From Amoebidium appalachense (taxonomy: Eukaryota; Ichthyosporea): 64,000 bases of DNA. Position 1 is the first letter of the stretch; each line of letters opens with the position of its first letter. The translations under genes were made by a program, and so were the position numbers. Below the pieces are notes generated by a model, which had not been told where the DNA came from, did no database searches, and saw only the letters and a program-made list of their open reading frames with translations. Shown in pieces: positions 45,839 to 64,000 of the stretch. The stretch is from positions 1,364,001-1,428,000 of the forward strand of contig CAVNZM010000013.1 of the NCBI GenBank assembly GCA_963693365.1, read 5' to 3'.

Positions 45839-47582
45839 CCCCCCCCCTTCCCCCCACCCCTCCTTTCCCTCCCTCCCTGTCCCTCGCTCCCTCACACAAG
45901 CCCCCCAATTATGCATTCAGCTCTCCCGCCACTTTCCCATGGCTGTGCAGGCAAGAGCCTTTCTTGGCTTTCAACATCCTAGTTATTAGGGTTCCCTTCA
46001 ACATTAACATCCCTGTCAGTCTAGGCACACGCATCTCGGTCAAACCATAGCCCATATTTGGGTGACCATGGCGGCTAACCGGCAATTTGTTAGATGTACC
46101 AAAAGCTTCAACTTCGTTCCCCATTTGTAGTCCCTCGATTCCGTGCATCCGATCAACCTTGCCGCAAGGCATGCACTTGTTCATTAGCAGTCATGTTTGC
46201 GTGCGGTTTCCGACTTGGCTTCGTTGTTTTGCTATGTTTACTCGTAGTCTGAATGGTAGGTTAATAAAGAACACATCTGTCTGGGTGACGCTTGTGTGGG
46301 GGTGTGGGTGTAAGTGGATGGTTGCCCCCGGTGGGTGGGTGGGTGGATGGGTGGCGCGCGTGTGCGCGTGTGTGTTTCTGAAAAAGAGTGAGTGGGCGTG
46401 TGGGTGTCTGTGTGTGAGAAAGTGATGTGCGCACGTGCACGTGTTAGCGAGTGCGTGCGTGTGTGTGTGTCTGTGTGTCTGTGTGTCCGGTGCAAGTGTG
46501 TGGGGGGGCAGGCGTGTGCGTGTCCGTGTGTGCGTGCGTGCGTTTTGTTAGGTTCTGTGTACGATCGTCGAGTTTGCACCTCTGTCAGGGCTGGTGAGTA
46601 TGTGCGTGTGTACCGACTCGTACACACGTGAGTGTGCTGCATGCGGGTGCACGTGTGTGGCTTATACTCCTGTCCGCAAAAAATCTTGTTTTTTATGTTT
46701 TTTCACCTTTCCCTTCTCTCTCTTACCTCTCGTTCTCCCCCCCCCCCTCCCCCTCAAACACCCTCGGTGCAAATCCTGGTGTGTGTGTGTGTGTGTCTGT
46801 GCGTGCGCACACACACGTGTGTGTGTTCGGCTGTGTGTGTGTGTGTGTTGGGCAGGTGTATGTGTGTGTGGGGGGGGGGGGGGGGGGGGAGGAGGATTCG
46901 GAAGCAACATTCTTCTTTATATCTTGTTATAACATAATACCACGCCATTACACCCGCCACACCTGCAGCACCTGAAAAAGAGTAGAGCTTTCCAGAGCCA
47001 AGACACAATCGCAGTTGCGAGTGAACCAGCACAACAACTCCACTAGCACTGCAAAACATTTGAACATATCAGCAGGTTCTCACCGTGACATACCGTTTTG
47101 TATGATTGGTGCATATATGCACATGTGATGCATACTATCAACTCTTTTTTGCCTGTGATGATCACATTCAAATACACACGAACATCGACTACGTGTAAGA
47201 CAACTTAAACTCTAGCACCCCAAATCACGAGAAGCCCAGGGCAACCAGGCAGGGGGGGGGGGGGGGGGGGGGGGGGTCATGTATGTATGTATGAAAACCG
47301 GTGGCAAACGTGGAAGCAAAGTCATAAAGACACAACCCCCAAAATAACAAAAAGCTTCAACAATAAATCAGGTATAAAACACTGAACATCATATGCATAC
47401 CGTGATAATGCGGTGGTTGGGAGAATGTGTGTGTGTGTGCTTGTATGTGTGCGTGTGTGCACGGTGGGGGTGGGTGGGTGGGGGGGGGGGGGGGGGGGGG
47501 GGGAATATATCTCAGAGCGAGATAGAATACTTTAATATTTCAATTAACACGTTCAAGCATTCACAACAGAACCTAAAAAAAA
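45839..47582. other. Intergenic, CT- and GT-rich, unidentified frame
   Basis: A minus-strand frame at 46184-45909 (91 residues, including MGNEVEAFGTSNKLPVSRHG) has protein-like composition but no family that I recognise. GT-rich text from 46290 to 46640 and a (GT)n-G block at 46780-46890; G runs at 47253-47276 and 47480-47503. Confidence 0.45.
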
Positions 47583-47640
47583 CCTGAAGAAACACCATTC
47601 AAGCGGAAGGAAAATGCACATCGTTGCCGCACATACAGTA
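47583..47640 (-). repeat. Duplicated 3' end of XRCC3
   Basis: GAAGAAACACCATTCAAGCG and the following 40 bases repeat, with a few substitutions and one inserted A, the stretch at 47757-47815 that contains the last codons and stop of XRCC3. The two copies are separated by unique text and a G run of about 40. Confidence 0.9.
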
Positions 47641-47649
47641 GTTCATAAA

Positions 47650-47689
<40 letters not shown>

Positions 47690-47768
47690 GTTACGTGGCA
47701 CGGGTTTTTGGATTCGTTCATGCTCTTTATCGATCACTTTCAAGTGCATACAACAAGTTGAAGAAACA

Positions 47769-56293
<8,525 letters not shown>

Positions 56294-56466
56294 TTGGGGT
56301 GGGAGAGGGGTGCAAACGGAACGGTGGTGGTGTAGGTGCAGAGGAAGGGAGAATACATTAGACGAAGGGTTTTTTCTTTTTTTCTTTTTTTTTTTTTTTT
56401 TTTTTTTTTTGCCCCCTGGGGAGGGGGAGGGGGGGGGGGGGGGGGGGGGGGGGGGACGGGTGGGTG

Positions 56467-56482
56467 GTTATTATTATTTTTA

Positions 56483-56541
<59 letters not shown>
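56467..56541. repeat. (ATT)n trinucleotide repeat
   Basis: About 24 ATT units flanked by G runs on both sides. Confidence 0.95.
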
Positions 56542-56797
56542 GGGGGGGGAAGGGGGGGGGGGGGGGGGGGGGGGAGCAGGGTACCTTTGGAAATGGCATG
56601 GAGTAACTTCTGTGAAAGCGGTCTTGGTGCATTTTCTGACATACTTTCCTTATTTCAGTTGCTAAGTATGTGGTCGAATCGCCGAAGATATAATCAACAT
56701 GGGTATAAACCTGCATGTGTTTGTGTGTGTGTTTTTATCTATTTATTTTTATTTTTTGGTTTTTTTTTCTTGTGTGTATGTGTGTGTTTGGGGGAGG

Positions 56798-56833
<36 letters not shown>

Positions 56834-58667
56834 GTTCTTGTACTTGTATGTAAGTGCCCATGTTTAGCCCTACGCTATCTACAAGCATGTGTGCACATGC
56901 GTTTTAAAGGCCGCACATCTTCACATGTCGGTGTGTATAAATGTATAGATGCACGACTGGCTTCCAACATCAAAGCGTGTGTATATAGGTTCATGTCTTG
57001 TCACATATCAGTAACTTGTGCATGTTTTGGTCTCCATTCTGCACACAAGTCTACTTGAATAGTCAATTCTTTCCAAGACTCAACGGAACTTCCCCTCTGT
57101 TACTTCCCCGTGCCATGCCTCTTGCCCGTTGGTTATGTTCGAGCCATTTGCCAATGTATGTATGTCCGATGTACATCACTGCATATTTTATGCGTACTTT
57201 TTGCTGGGCTCGATAAGCAACAGCACAAAGAAACGAGTTGTGATGAGCAGCTTTTTGAGCTATGTCTTGTGCTTTAATGTTTCTCCTTCGTTCAATCGCC
57301 ATCTGTGCCCCATCTACTTCCAAGATGCAGAGCCTTCCCTAATCCCCCGCCTCCTTTGTTGCCTACACACACGCCTCCTCTCCCCCCCCCCCCCCCCCCC
57401 CCTCCTCGCTCCAAAACTTACAGAAAAAAGAAAGGAAACAAAATATCTGTTACCCTCTGCTCCTCCATCCCGTACGTCCTTCCCTTCCACCTTTCTCTCC
57501 TTTCCAGCCTTACCACCCATACCCCAGCCAACTCCTTACCTACTCACCAACACCGTCTTGAGCCCTCCTCCCCTACCCCCCCCCCCCCCCCCCCTCCTCC
57601 CCCACACAAACATGCGCACACATATCCACACACACAGACACACAAACCGTAAGCACACACAAACCTTTCCCCACACCCCGAAGCGTTCAACATACACGAA
57701 ACACAACATCCTCAGCCTCAGCGAAATCTCACATGCACCGTCCCATTTCCACAAACACGCCCAACCCCTTGCTCCCCTCCTTTCTTGTCGGAATGCTTGG
57801 CATGGGTTTTCGTTGCTCAGTTATCCTGCTGATCCATGCCCACGCACCTTGCTTAGAAAAAGAACTGTTCCTTAATACTTTCAGCTCGCTCGGGGCTCCC
57901 TGTGTATTAGATATAGCTCTTACTTTGAGAAATCTGGAATGCGTGTTCACATTACTACATTTTTACTCGAGTCGAGAGAGAGGCTCAGAGAGCCCATGGG
58001 TCGAGAGTCTGGAAGTGGAGAGTCAATCGAGACGGTCACGGTGCAGGATTTTTGGGCGGGAAAATTCACCAATCAGATCTTCAGATCACTCATCCCCCCC
58101 CCTCCCCCCACAGGCTCCCACCCCCGGGCGCCCGACCGCCCGCCCGCCCGCCCGCCCACTCGCCCTGCCCGCCCGGCCCGCCGTCTGAGTATGCCCCAGG
58201 CCCCTCAAGCCTTCTAAAGCCACCATCCGATTCCCCGGCCCAGTTCCCCCACGCGTAACTTACCTCTAACAACTCGGCCTCCGGATCCTCCCTCTACCCT
58301 CCCCCCCTCCCCCCGCCCGGCCCCTTCCCCCCCCCCCCCACCCCCCTCCCCCCGCCCGGCCCTTCCTCCCCCCCCCCCCCCCCCCTCCCCCCGCCCGGCC
58401 CCTTCCCCCCCCCCCCCCCTCCCCCCGCGTCCGGGTCCCGCATCCTCCACGTGCACCGCGCGCCCCCGTGCCCTCAGCAGCACACACCTTTCATATATAT
58501 GCATGGTTTCAAAAATAATTGTGGGTTGGCAGGATGCCTCCTTTTCCGTCGCTTTTAGCCGACACGTGTAGGTGCGACACCCTTTTGATGATTAACTTTT
58601 ACTGGCAACATTTTAGCAGTAAAGTATAATCCCTTCCCCCTTCTCCCCAACTCCCCCCTGCCCCTCC

Positions 58668-58714
<47 letters not shown>

Positions 58715-59104
58715 ATTGCCCTCCTTCCTCCTGACCCCGGGCCCCACACACTTCACATATACCAGGTGCCCCTTTCACAGTCATTTTTTGCCTCTTCCCT
58801 CCTCCCCCCCTCTCCCCCCTCCCCCAACCCCCGCGACATCCCCTCTCCCCCTCCCTCCTGAAGAACTCCGAGAATTCCCCCTCTCTCCTCTCCCCTCCCC
58901 CCCCCCCCCCCCCCCCTCCATTCCCTCAATAGAAAAAGGGTGACGTCGACCGGGGCCCTGCTTCCACCTTATGTACACCGGTTTTCAGCAGCGCACCATG
59001 ATCACCACCCACCCTCCCATGTGGCCATGATTATTGCTCGAATTGTGCCCCCCGAACAGCCCGAACCCCACGGATCCAGGTTCCGAACCGCCTGAAGTAA
59101 ATGC

Positions 59105-59161
<57 letters not shown>

Positions 59162-59307
59162 TGTGTGCGCGTGTGCGCGTGTGTGCGTGCGTGCGTGCGT
59201 GTGTGTGTGTGTGTGTGTGTGCGGGCGTATGTGTGTGTGCTTGCACATGTGCTTGTGTGAGTGTGTGTGCACACGTGCGGGTGTGCACGCACACACACAT
59301 ATCCGTT

Positions 59308-59353
<46 letters not shown>

Positions 59354-59620
59354 CCTCGTGAGTGCATGCGTCGATTGTTTGTGCGAATGTGTGTGTGTGC
59401 GGGCGGGCGGGCGGGCAGGCAGTCGAGGCCATAGACAGGCGGGTGGGAGGGCCGGTGTGTGTGTGTGTGTTTGTGTATGTGAAAGGGCCGTGGGAGGGAG
59501 GACGATTTTACTATGTGAACCAGTCAGTTAGTCTAAGAAGGAACTGTGTGCCTCGACGGTCCTGCAAGAGAGTACACTCGGGCAACTTCGGGTAGCACCC
59601 CTTCCTCTCACCCCGGGGGT

Positions 59621-59622
<2 letters not shown>

Positions 59623-59677
<55 letters not shown>
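59623..59677. repeat. Poly(G) run of about 55
   Basis: Single-base run, length approximate. Confidence 0.9.
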
Positions 59678-59837
59678 CTGCTCTAATATTCTAGGAAACC
59701 TGTGGGGGCATAGGGGCTCGACTTGGTGTTCTCAGACACGATGGAGAGAGCTGGCAAAGCCAGAGGCACGTAAAAAGAAACCAATGTGTCTCTTCCTCTC
59801 GGCCTCTCTAGAGCTCTCTTGTGTGTGTGTGCGTATA

Positions 59838-59881
<44 letters not shown>

Positions 59882-60405
59882 CGTTGGGGGGGGGGGGGGG
59901 GGGGGGGGGGGTTAGGGTGGGGGGGAAGCAGGAAGAAGGGCAGGGCAAGGGGGGGAGGGGGAGGGGAGAAGAGGGTAACAAGAGATTGAGAGAGACTAAA
60001 GGGGGGGTAGGAGGGTGGGAGGTAAAGAGATCCTGTAAATGGATATGTGTTGTGAATTTCCTAATATTTTATCGCTCTCTCTCAACCGCCCAACCAAACC
60101 ATCCATGCATCCTACAAGAAGTTTGTGAACTCTATTTCTAGCTCCATTGAGGGATACTAATTTTTCATCAGTGTACAGTACATGCATACATACACAGAAT
60201 AGTATTCTTGCATTAGAGTATACGTAATTCTTCACAACAACGAGCAGAGAAAGCATTCATCCAAATACCGGCCAACTATTAATCTCGACCATACACATAA
60301 TACCTACCAATCACTTAACCTATCTGACCATCTAAATCATTACGGAAAAAATTTCTGTTTCGCTTTTCACAATCCTTCGGAACCTGCCTTAGCTAAAAGG
60401 CTCCT

Positions 60406-60501
60406 ACTAGCACCTAACCATACTAAATTCGGACATTTTCCATGGAAGTGATACACACTAGCATCTAACCATGCTCAATTCCCGACATTTTCCATGGAAA
60501 T
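60406..60501 (-). repeat. 51-bp tandem duplication of the sulfatase 3' end
   Basis: ACTAGCAYCTAACCATRCT plus ACATTTTCCATGGAARTG occurs at 60406-60450 and 60457-60501. The second copy contains the last codons and stop of the sulfatase gene; the first is its downstream echo. Confidence 0.92.
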
Positions 60502-63084
60502 GTTCAGGCATAAACCGATTTTCCTCATACAGCTCCAAAAAGTGATAGGGCCACCCCCAGGCAAGCTCCTTCATTCGCTGCATCCTGCCGCCATCCACGC
60601 GGCTCGCGGAATTCTCCATCTCCATCTCACCGGGATCGGTCCTCAGATCGGTGTAAAACTTCTGCCCGTCTCCATAAAAGGCAAACTTTTCCATTCCCTC
60701 GATTACGGCTACAAATTCCATCGTGTAAGGGGAGCTAATCAGCGCACGAGCATCCGGATCGCGCCGCATTAGCGATCGGCCAATCCCGTGCTGCCAAAAC
60801 CCGCCGTTAATTTGCGCCAAATCGAGCATGTCGACAACGGTGGCCATAATGTCGACATGGCTCGCCGGCCGGTCAATCCGTTTCCCGCGGTCGTGCGAAT
60901 TCAGGCCAGGTGCGAGAACGAGCAGCGGCACGTGCACCATCTCCTGGTGCAATGGGTCGTTTTCGTTGTCGTCAATCAACTTGTTGTGTTCGCCAGTGGG
61001 AAAACCGTGGTCCCCCAAGACTAGCACAACCGTGTTATTGAGCACCCCCGTGGAGTTGAGTGTTTCTATTAATAGATTCACGTGATGGTCGACATAGTTC
61101 ACTGCTTGCAACTTGGCGGCGTCGCTTTTCCCGCGCGCGATTCCGCTGAAGTCCGCCGCCGTGTAGTTGGGCGGCATCCTAAATGGGTGGTGGCCCGATA
61201 TGGTGTATGCGATAGTAAGAAACGGAGTGTTGTTTTTATGCAACCCCACCAAATCATTGGCCAAAACCGCGAGACCCAATTGGTCGTGGTAACCCCACGA
61301 GAACCCAGGTGTGGGGAGGCCTAACTCTGCGGCCCTCTGGGCATAGTGCGGCGCCCCTAGAACCGTGTCAAACCCGTGCGATGGCAAGAACTCTTCCCAC
61401 CCGTCCCAGTTTATGTTTGCGCTCGACTGAAAACGCGTGTGATAGCCGTGGTCTTTCATAAGCCCTGGGAGCCCCGTCATACGAATCCTGCTCCCGCGGG
61501 TTGTCGCCGGTTCGACGTTGAGCTCGGGTAGTGTGCCAAAAAGAACGGATGGGATACTGCGACTAGTGGCTATTCCGTTAGAGTAGTAGTTGCTGAAAAG
61601 CACGCCCTCGCGAGACAGACGATCAAGATTGGGCGTCGGGCTGGCAGTGTTTTTTAACCGCCCTAGGGGGTCTAACACACCCATGTCGTTTGCTTTGAAC
61701 GATTCGAGCATCAAAATTAGAACGTTGGGTTTGGTTCCCCACTGAAATTTCACATCGAATTCCTTTAACCCTGTATATCCGGTGGTTTTCCGCCATAACG
61801 GGTATCTTTCGGCATTATTATGATGATGGTGCGGGTGTTTCGGGCGAACAAACAACTCCGTCGAGCCAAACATGGCGTCGTCGGCAAGGTCACCGGGGCG
61901 GAGTCTGGCGGGGGGGGGTCGAATTCGACGCGGTAAAACCCCAAAACTTGGGCCTCGAGGCGGTAGGTGGCATTGTCGATGCGGTAGTGAAGCTGCTTGC
62001 TCCCGGCCATATATGTCGCAACCATAGCCAAGAACAAAATGCACACAGTACCCAGACCCATGGCTCCAACCTGCCGCAACCGCTGACTTGGGGTGAGGTG
62101 TGCCGCAAGCCTCAACCAGAGAAACGCCGCAAAATCGAAGAGAATTACGGAGAGGGTAAAAGCAGCCGCCAGAACGTATGGGTGAGTTAGACTGAAGGGT
62201 AATTTTTCCGTTTCCTCAGCGACGGAATCACGCCCGGCCGTGGCCAAATCCTTGACCAGGCGCACGTACGCTTTGTTTACTCGCTGCTCCTGGACGTTTG
62301 CAAACAGTAGAAGATCTGCCCACGCCCACACCGTGCTGACGAAATAAGCCGCGCCCAACACCAGCGCGCGTGAAAGGCGGAACAAAAACCAGAAAAAACG
62401 AAGGGGTTTTAAGGGACGCAGGGTTCTGCACCGCGCAAGAAACATAGCGCCAACGGTGGCGAAGGCGGCGTCGAGGACAAAAAACAGAGTCATGCTCTGG
62501 GAGAGCACACAGGCGTCCTGCGCCAGCCCACACAGCCAGCCAAACATTATCTCCCTCGGCGTGAAGTTGTCAATTTTCGCGTTCTTGGCCAGCATGTACG
62601 TTCTGCTCACTAAGGGGATAAACGATACTATTACCACGAGTGCAACCCACGACACAGTCAACTGTGGTTGAGACGATGTTCTTTCAAATTGCTTGCTAGC
62701 ATTGGCTTCAGTAATTATGACTAGTGGAATGTACCCACTTAGGGCGTCTTCCCTCCCGCAGTCATTAGAAATATAGGATAAAGCTGCGCCACGTGGGAAA
62801 AAACGTGACTTTTTCGAAGGTACTCGGGTCGTGGGCACGGGTAGTGGGGAGGCTACGGGTGATGGCACGATCAACCCAGCTTCGGCATCGTCTGAAAGCC
62901 AAGCACCATCACTCATGTTATCGGTTGAATCTGTAATGGCTATAAGCGGCACTTCGTGTAATGTGTGATCATTTCTGCAAATACCCATGTCTACGTGTGC
63001 TTCTGTTGATGGTTGTACACTAAGTCGGCCAGACCTGGAAACATCAGCGGCCCGTGGGGAACGTGCTGTGTGTGATGATGGCAT
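60458..63084 (-). CDS. LTA-synthase-like sulfatase (AlkP superfamily), one frameshift
   Basis: Membrane-anchored phospho/sulfo-transferase or hydrolase. From ATG 63084: a hydrophilic N-terminus of about 140 residues, then five hydrophobic segments (such as VSWVALVVIVSFIPLVS, FFVLDAAFATVGAMFLA, ALVLGAAYFVSTVWAW, PYVLAAAFTLSVILFDFA, GTVCILFLAMVATYMAG), the LtaS-type topology. The catalytic domain has LILMLESFKAND (metal-binding Glu), NGIATSRSIPSV (nucleophile Thr), VVLVLGDHGFPTGEHN (Asp-His) and SGHHPFRM. The two halves are in different registers: the first runs to 61765, the second is open from 62044 to TAG at 60460-60458. They meet at a C9 run (61910-61918 on the plus strand); one extra C would join them as one protein of about 870 residues. 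A homopolymer sequencing error is likelier than a real lesion. Substrate unknown; the family is best known from bacteria. Confidence 0.87.
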
Positions 63085-63560
63085 CCTTCGAGATTGATCA
63101 GCTAGAAAAAACCATGAATAGCCAACACAAACTACTAAAGAGAGCTACACCTACCACAAAACATAAAATTTCCCTAAAAAAGTTTCGAAACCACCTCAGT
63201 TTACCACAACTTGTCTGTCATTCACGAAACCACAGCTGTGGTAACGAGAGACTTCAAATTTTGGGTGCACAGTGGTGACGGGCTGACGGGATGACAAGAG
63301 CGTGATCCATGTGAGAAATTGTGATGTAGCGCTTCGCCTTTGTGATTGGCTCAAGTCGCACCAGGTAAATCCCCCAACACTCTGCATACACAAAATAATT
63401 TAGCCAGCTTTTCACTGAGACACTACATACACTGACACTGTCCACTGTGTCCAGGTCAGAAAGCCTGGCTATGGCAATTTTTCATTCGTGAGACTTTCTT
63501 GATTGATTAACTACCTACGTCATCGGATTTGAATTCCCTTTCAGTATATAAACCGTTACA
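63085..63560. other. Upstream region of the sulfatase gene
   Basis: TTTTTTCTAG lies 17 bases before the sulfatase ATG on the minus strand and could be a 5' UTR splice acceptor. A TATATAAAC word is at about 63545. No gene seen. Confidence 0.4.
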
Positions 63561-63567
63561 TCTTTTA

Positions 63568-64000
63568 AATATGTTTCAACGGGAGTCTGTGATCCATCCT
63601 GCCAACCTTCTTCTCTACTATAGAACTTTCTTACGGCGACTTTCGAATATGGACTTCCGCTATTGGCCTGCGCCCCACCTCGCGGCGCTGAAAGAGTTCG
63701 ACGATTTTCAGGGTACTGCGCTGCGCATGTGCACTTTGTTTCGTATTCGGTTTGTGCCTCCCTTAATTATAGTATGTTTGGATTGTCGTCTGCTGTTTGT
63801 CGTATGGAGGAATTGTCTCTTCATTTTTCTTTTCATTTAGTTAGGATACCTGATGGTCACCCTCTTTATGCTTTCTTTGCCCCCCCCTCCCTCCATCCCT
63901 CTTCCCCTTCGATTCACCAACGCCACTTCTGAATGTCCTCGGCCTACCGTCTTTCAACCGTGATCCTTCCTCTCGCTATCTCACTCCCTCTTCCTTTTCT
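63568..64000 (+). pseudogene. Decayed LINE reverse-transcriptase fragment
   Basis: Aligns with the thumb region of the LINE ORF2 at 15330-15650. The segment IHPANLLLYYRTFLR matches LHPSIRLTFIRTFV, and ALKEFDDFQ matches ALKPLANFLE. After a frameshift near 63720, the phrase MFGLSSAVCRMEELSLHFSF followed by HPLYAF parallels IYGLVPIAARVSYLALKF followed by HPLFSI. At least one frameshift; the fragment runs off the window. Confidence 0.5.

Larger units (their letters stand above)
56294..60405. other. Intergenic, microsatellite- and homopolymer-rich
   Basis: May contain the true start of XRCC3 near its lower end. (ATT)n at 56467-56541; G runs at 56423-56455, 56550-56573, 56800-56830 and 59623-59677; C-rich blocks at 57378-57402, 57570-57594, 58320-58430 and 58668-58712; GT blocks at 59107-59230 and 59314-59352. 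Isolated exon-like fragments on the minus strand (58300-58270 before GTAAGT; 59097-58985 after CTTCAG) could not be assembled into a gene. Confidence 0.5.

Noticed and set aside
58555-58784. Possible zinc-finger exon (GICEVCGARG) on the minus strand
   Set aside because: Single CxxC motif beside a poly(C) run; no partner cysteines and no compatible neighbouring exon.

Overview
The window is nuclear DNA of a eukaryote with an intron-rich, extremely repeat-rich genome. Four host genes are split by GT-AG introns: ribosomal proteins uL23 (RPL23A) and eS26 (RPS26), the RAD51 paralogue XRCC3, and an L-fucose-isomerase-like enzyme. Three further genes look intronless or nearly so. Introns and spacers are packed with (CA)n/(GT)n microsatellites and very long poly(G)/poly(C) runs, several over 50 bases. 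The gene mix suggests a unicellular eukaryote (protist, alga or early fungal/holozoan lineage), but the sequence alone does not fix the group.

Layout: 1-3.2 kb, repeats only. 3.3-8.9 kb, FucI-like sugar isomerase on the minus strand (at least four exons). 10.1-16.4 kb, a LINE retrotransposon (ORF1-like frame, APE endonuclease, reverse transcriptase, A tail) whose endonuclease is split by a 2.53-kb TG...CA element with a perfect 5-bp target duplication. 19.0-20.9 kb, a multi-span membrane protein. 23.2 kb and 55.2 kb, two copies of a TTAA-flanked MITE. 26.7-27.3 kb, an array of short palindromes. 28.2-28.7 kb, a secreted repeat/cysteine-rich small protein on the minus strand with an in-frame stop. 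31.2-33.0 kb, a triplicated ~0.63-kb unit. 33.9-36.9 kb, RPL23A. 39.6-39.9 kb, a DUF4286 protein. 41.3-44.2 kb, RPS26. 45.0-45.8 kb, a 440-bp tandem repeat. 47.8-56.3 kb, XRCC3 on the minus strand. 60.5-63.1 kb, an LTA-synthase-like sulfatase on the minus strand, with one homopolymer frameshift. 63.6-64 kb, a second, decayed LINE fragment.

All recognised host genes except the 7TM-type protein are on the minus strand, each with its own spacing, so there is no operon-like organisation. XRCC3 belongs to homologous recombination repair, the two ribosomal proteins to the large and small subunits; the rest have no visible functional link.

The most distinctive feature is local segment duplication inside genes. 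The Walker-A exon start of XRCC3 is present three times in tandem. A low-complexity insert in its last exon has an inverted copy in an upstream intron. The 3' ends of the XRCC3 and sulfatase coding regions are each repeated just downstream. Exon boundaries given here were worked out by eye from reading frame, splice dinucleotides, phase compatibility and family conservation; the first exons of XRCC3 and of the isomerase are the least certain parts.
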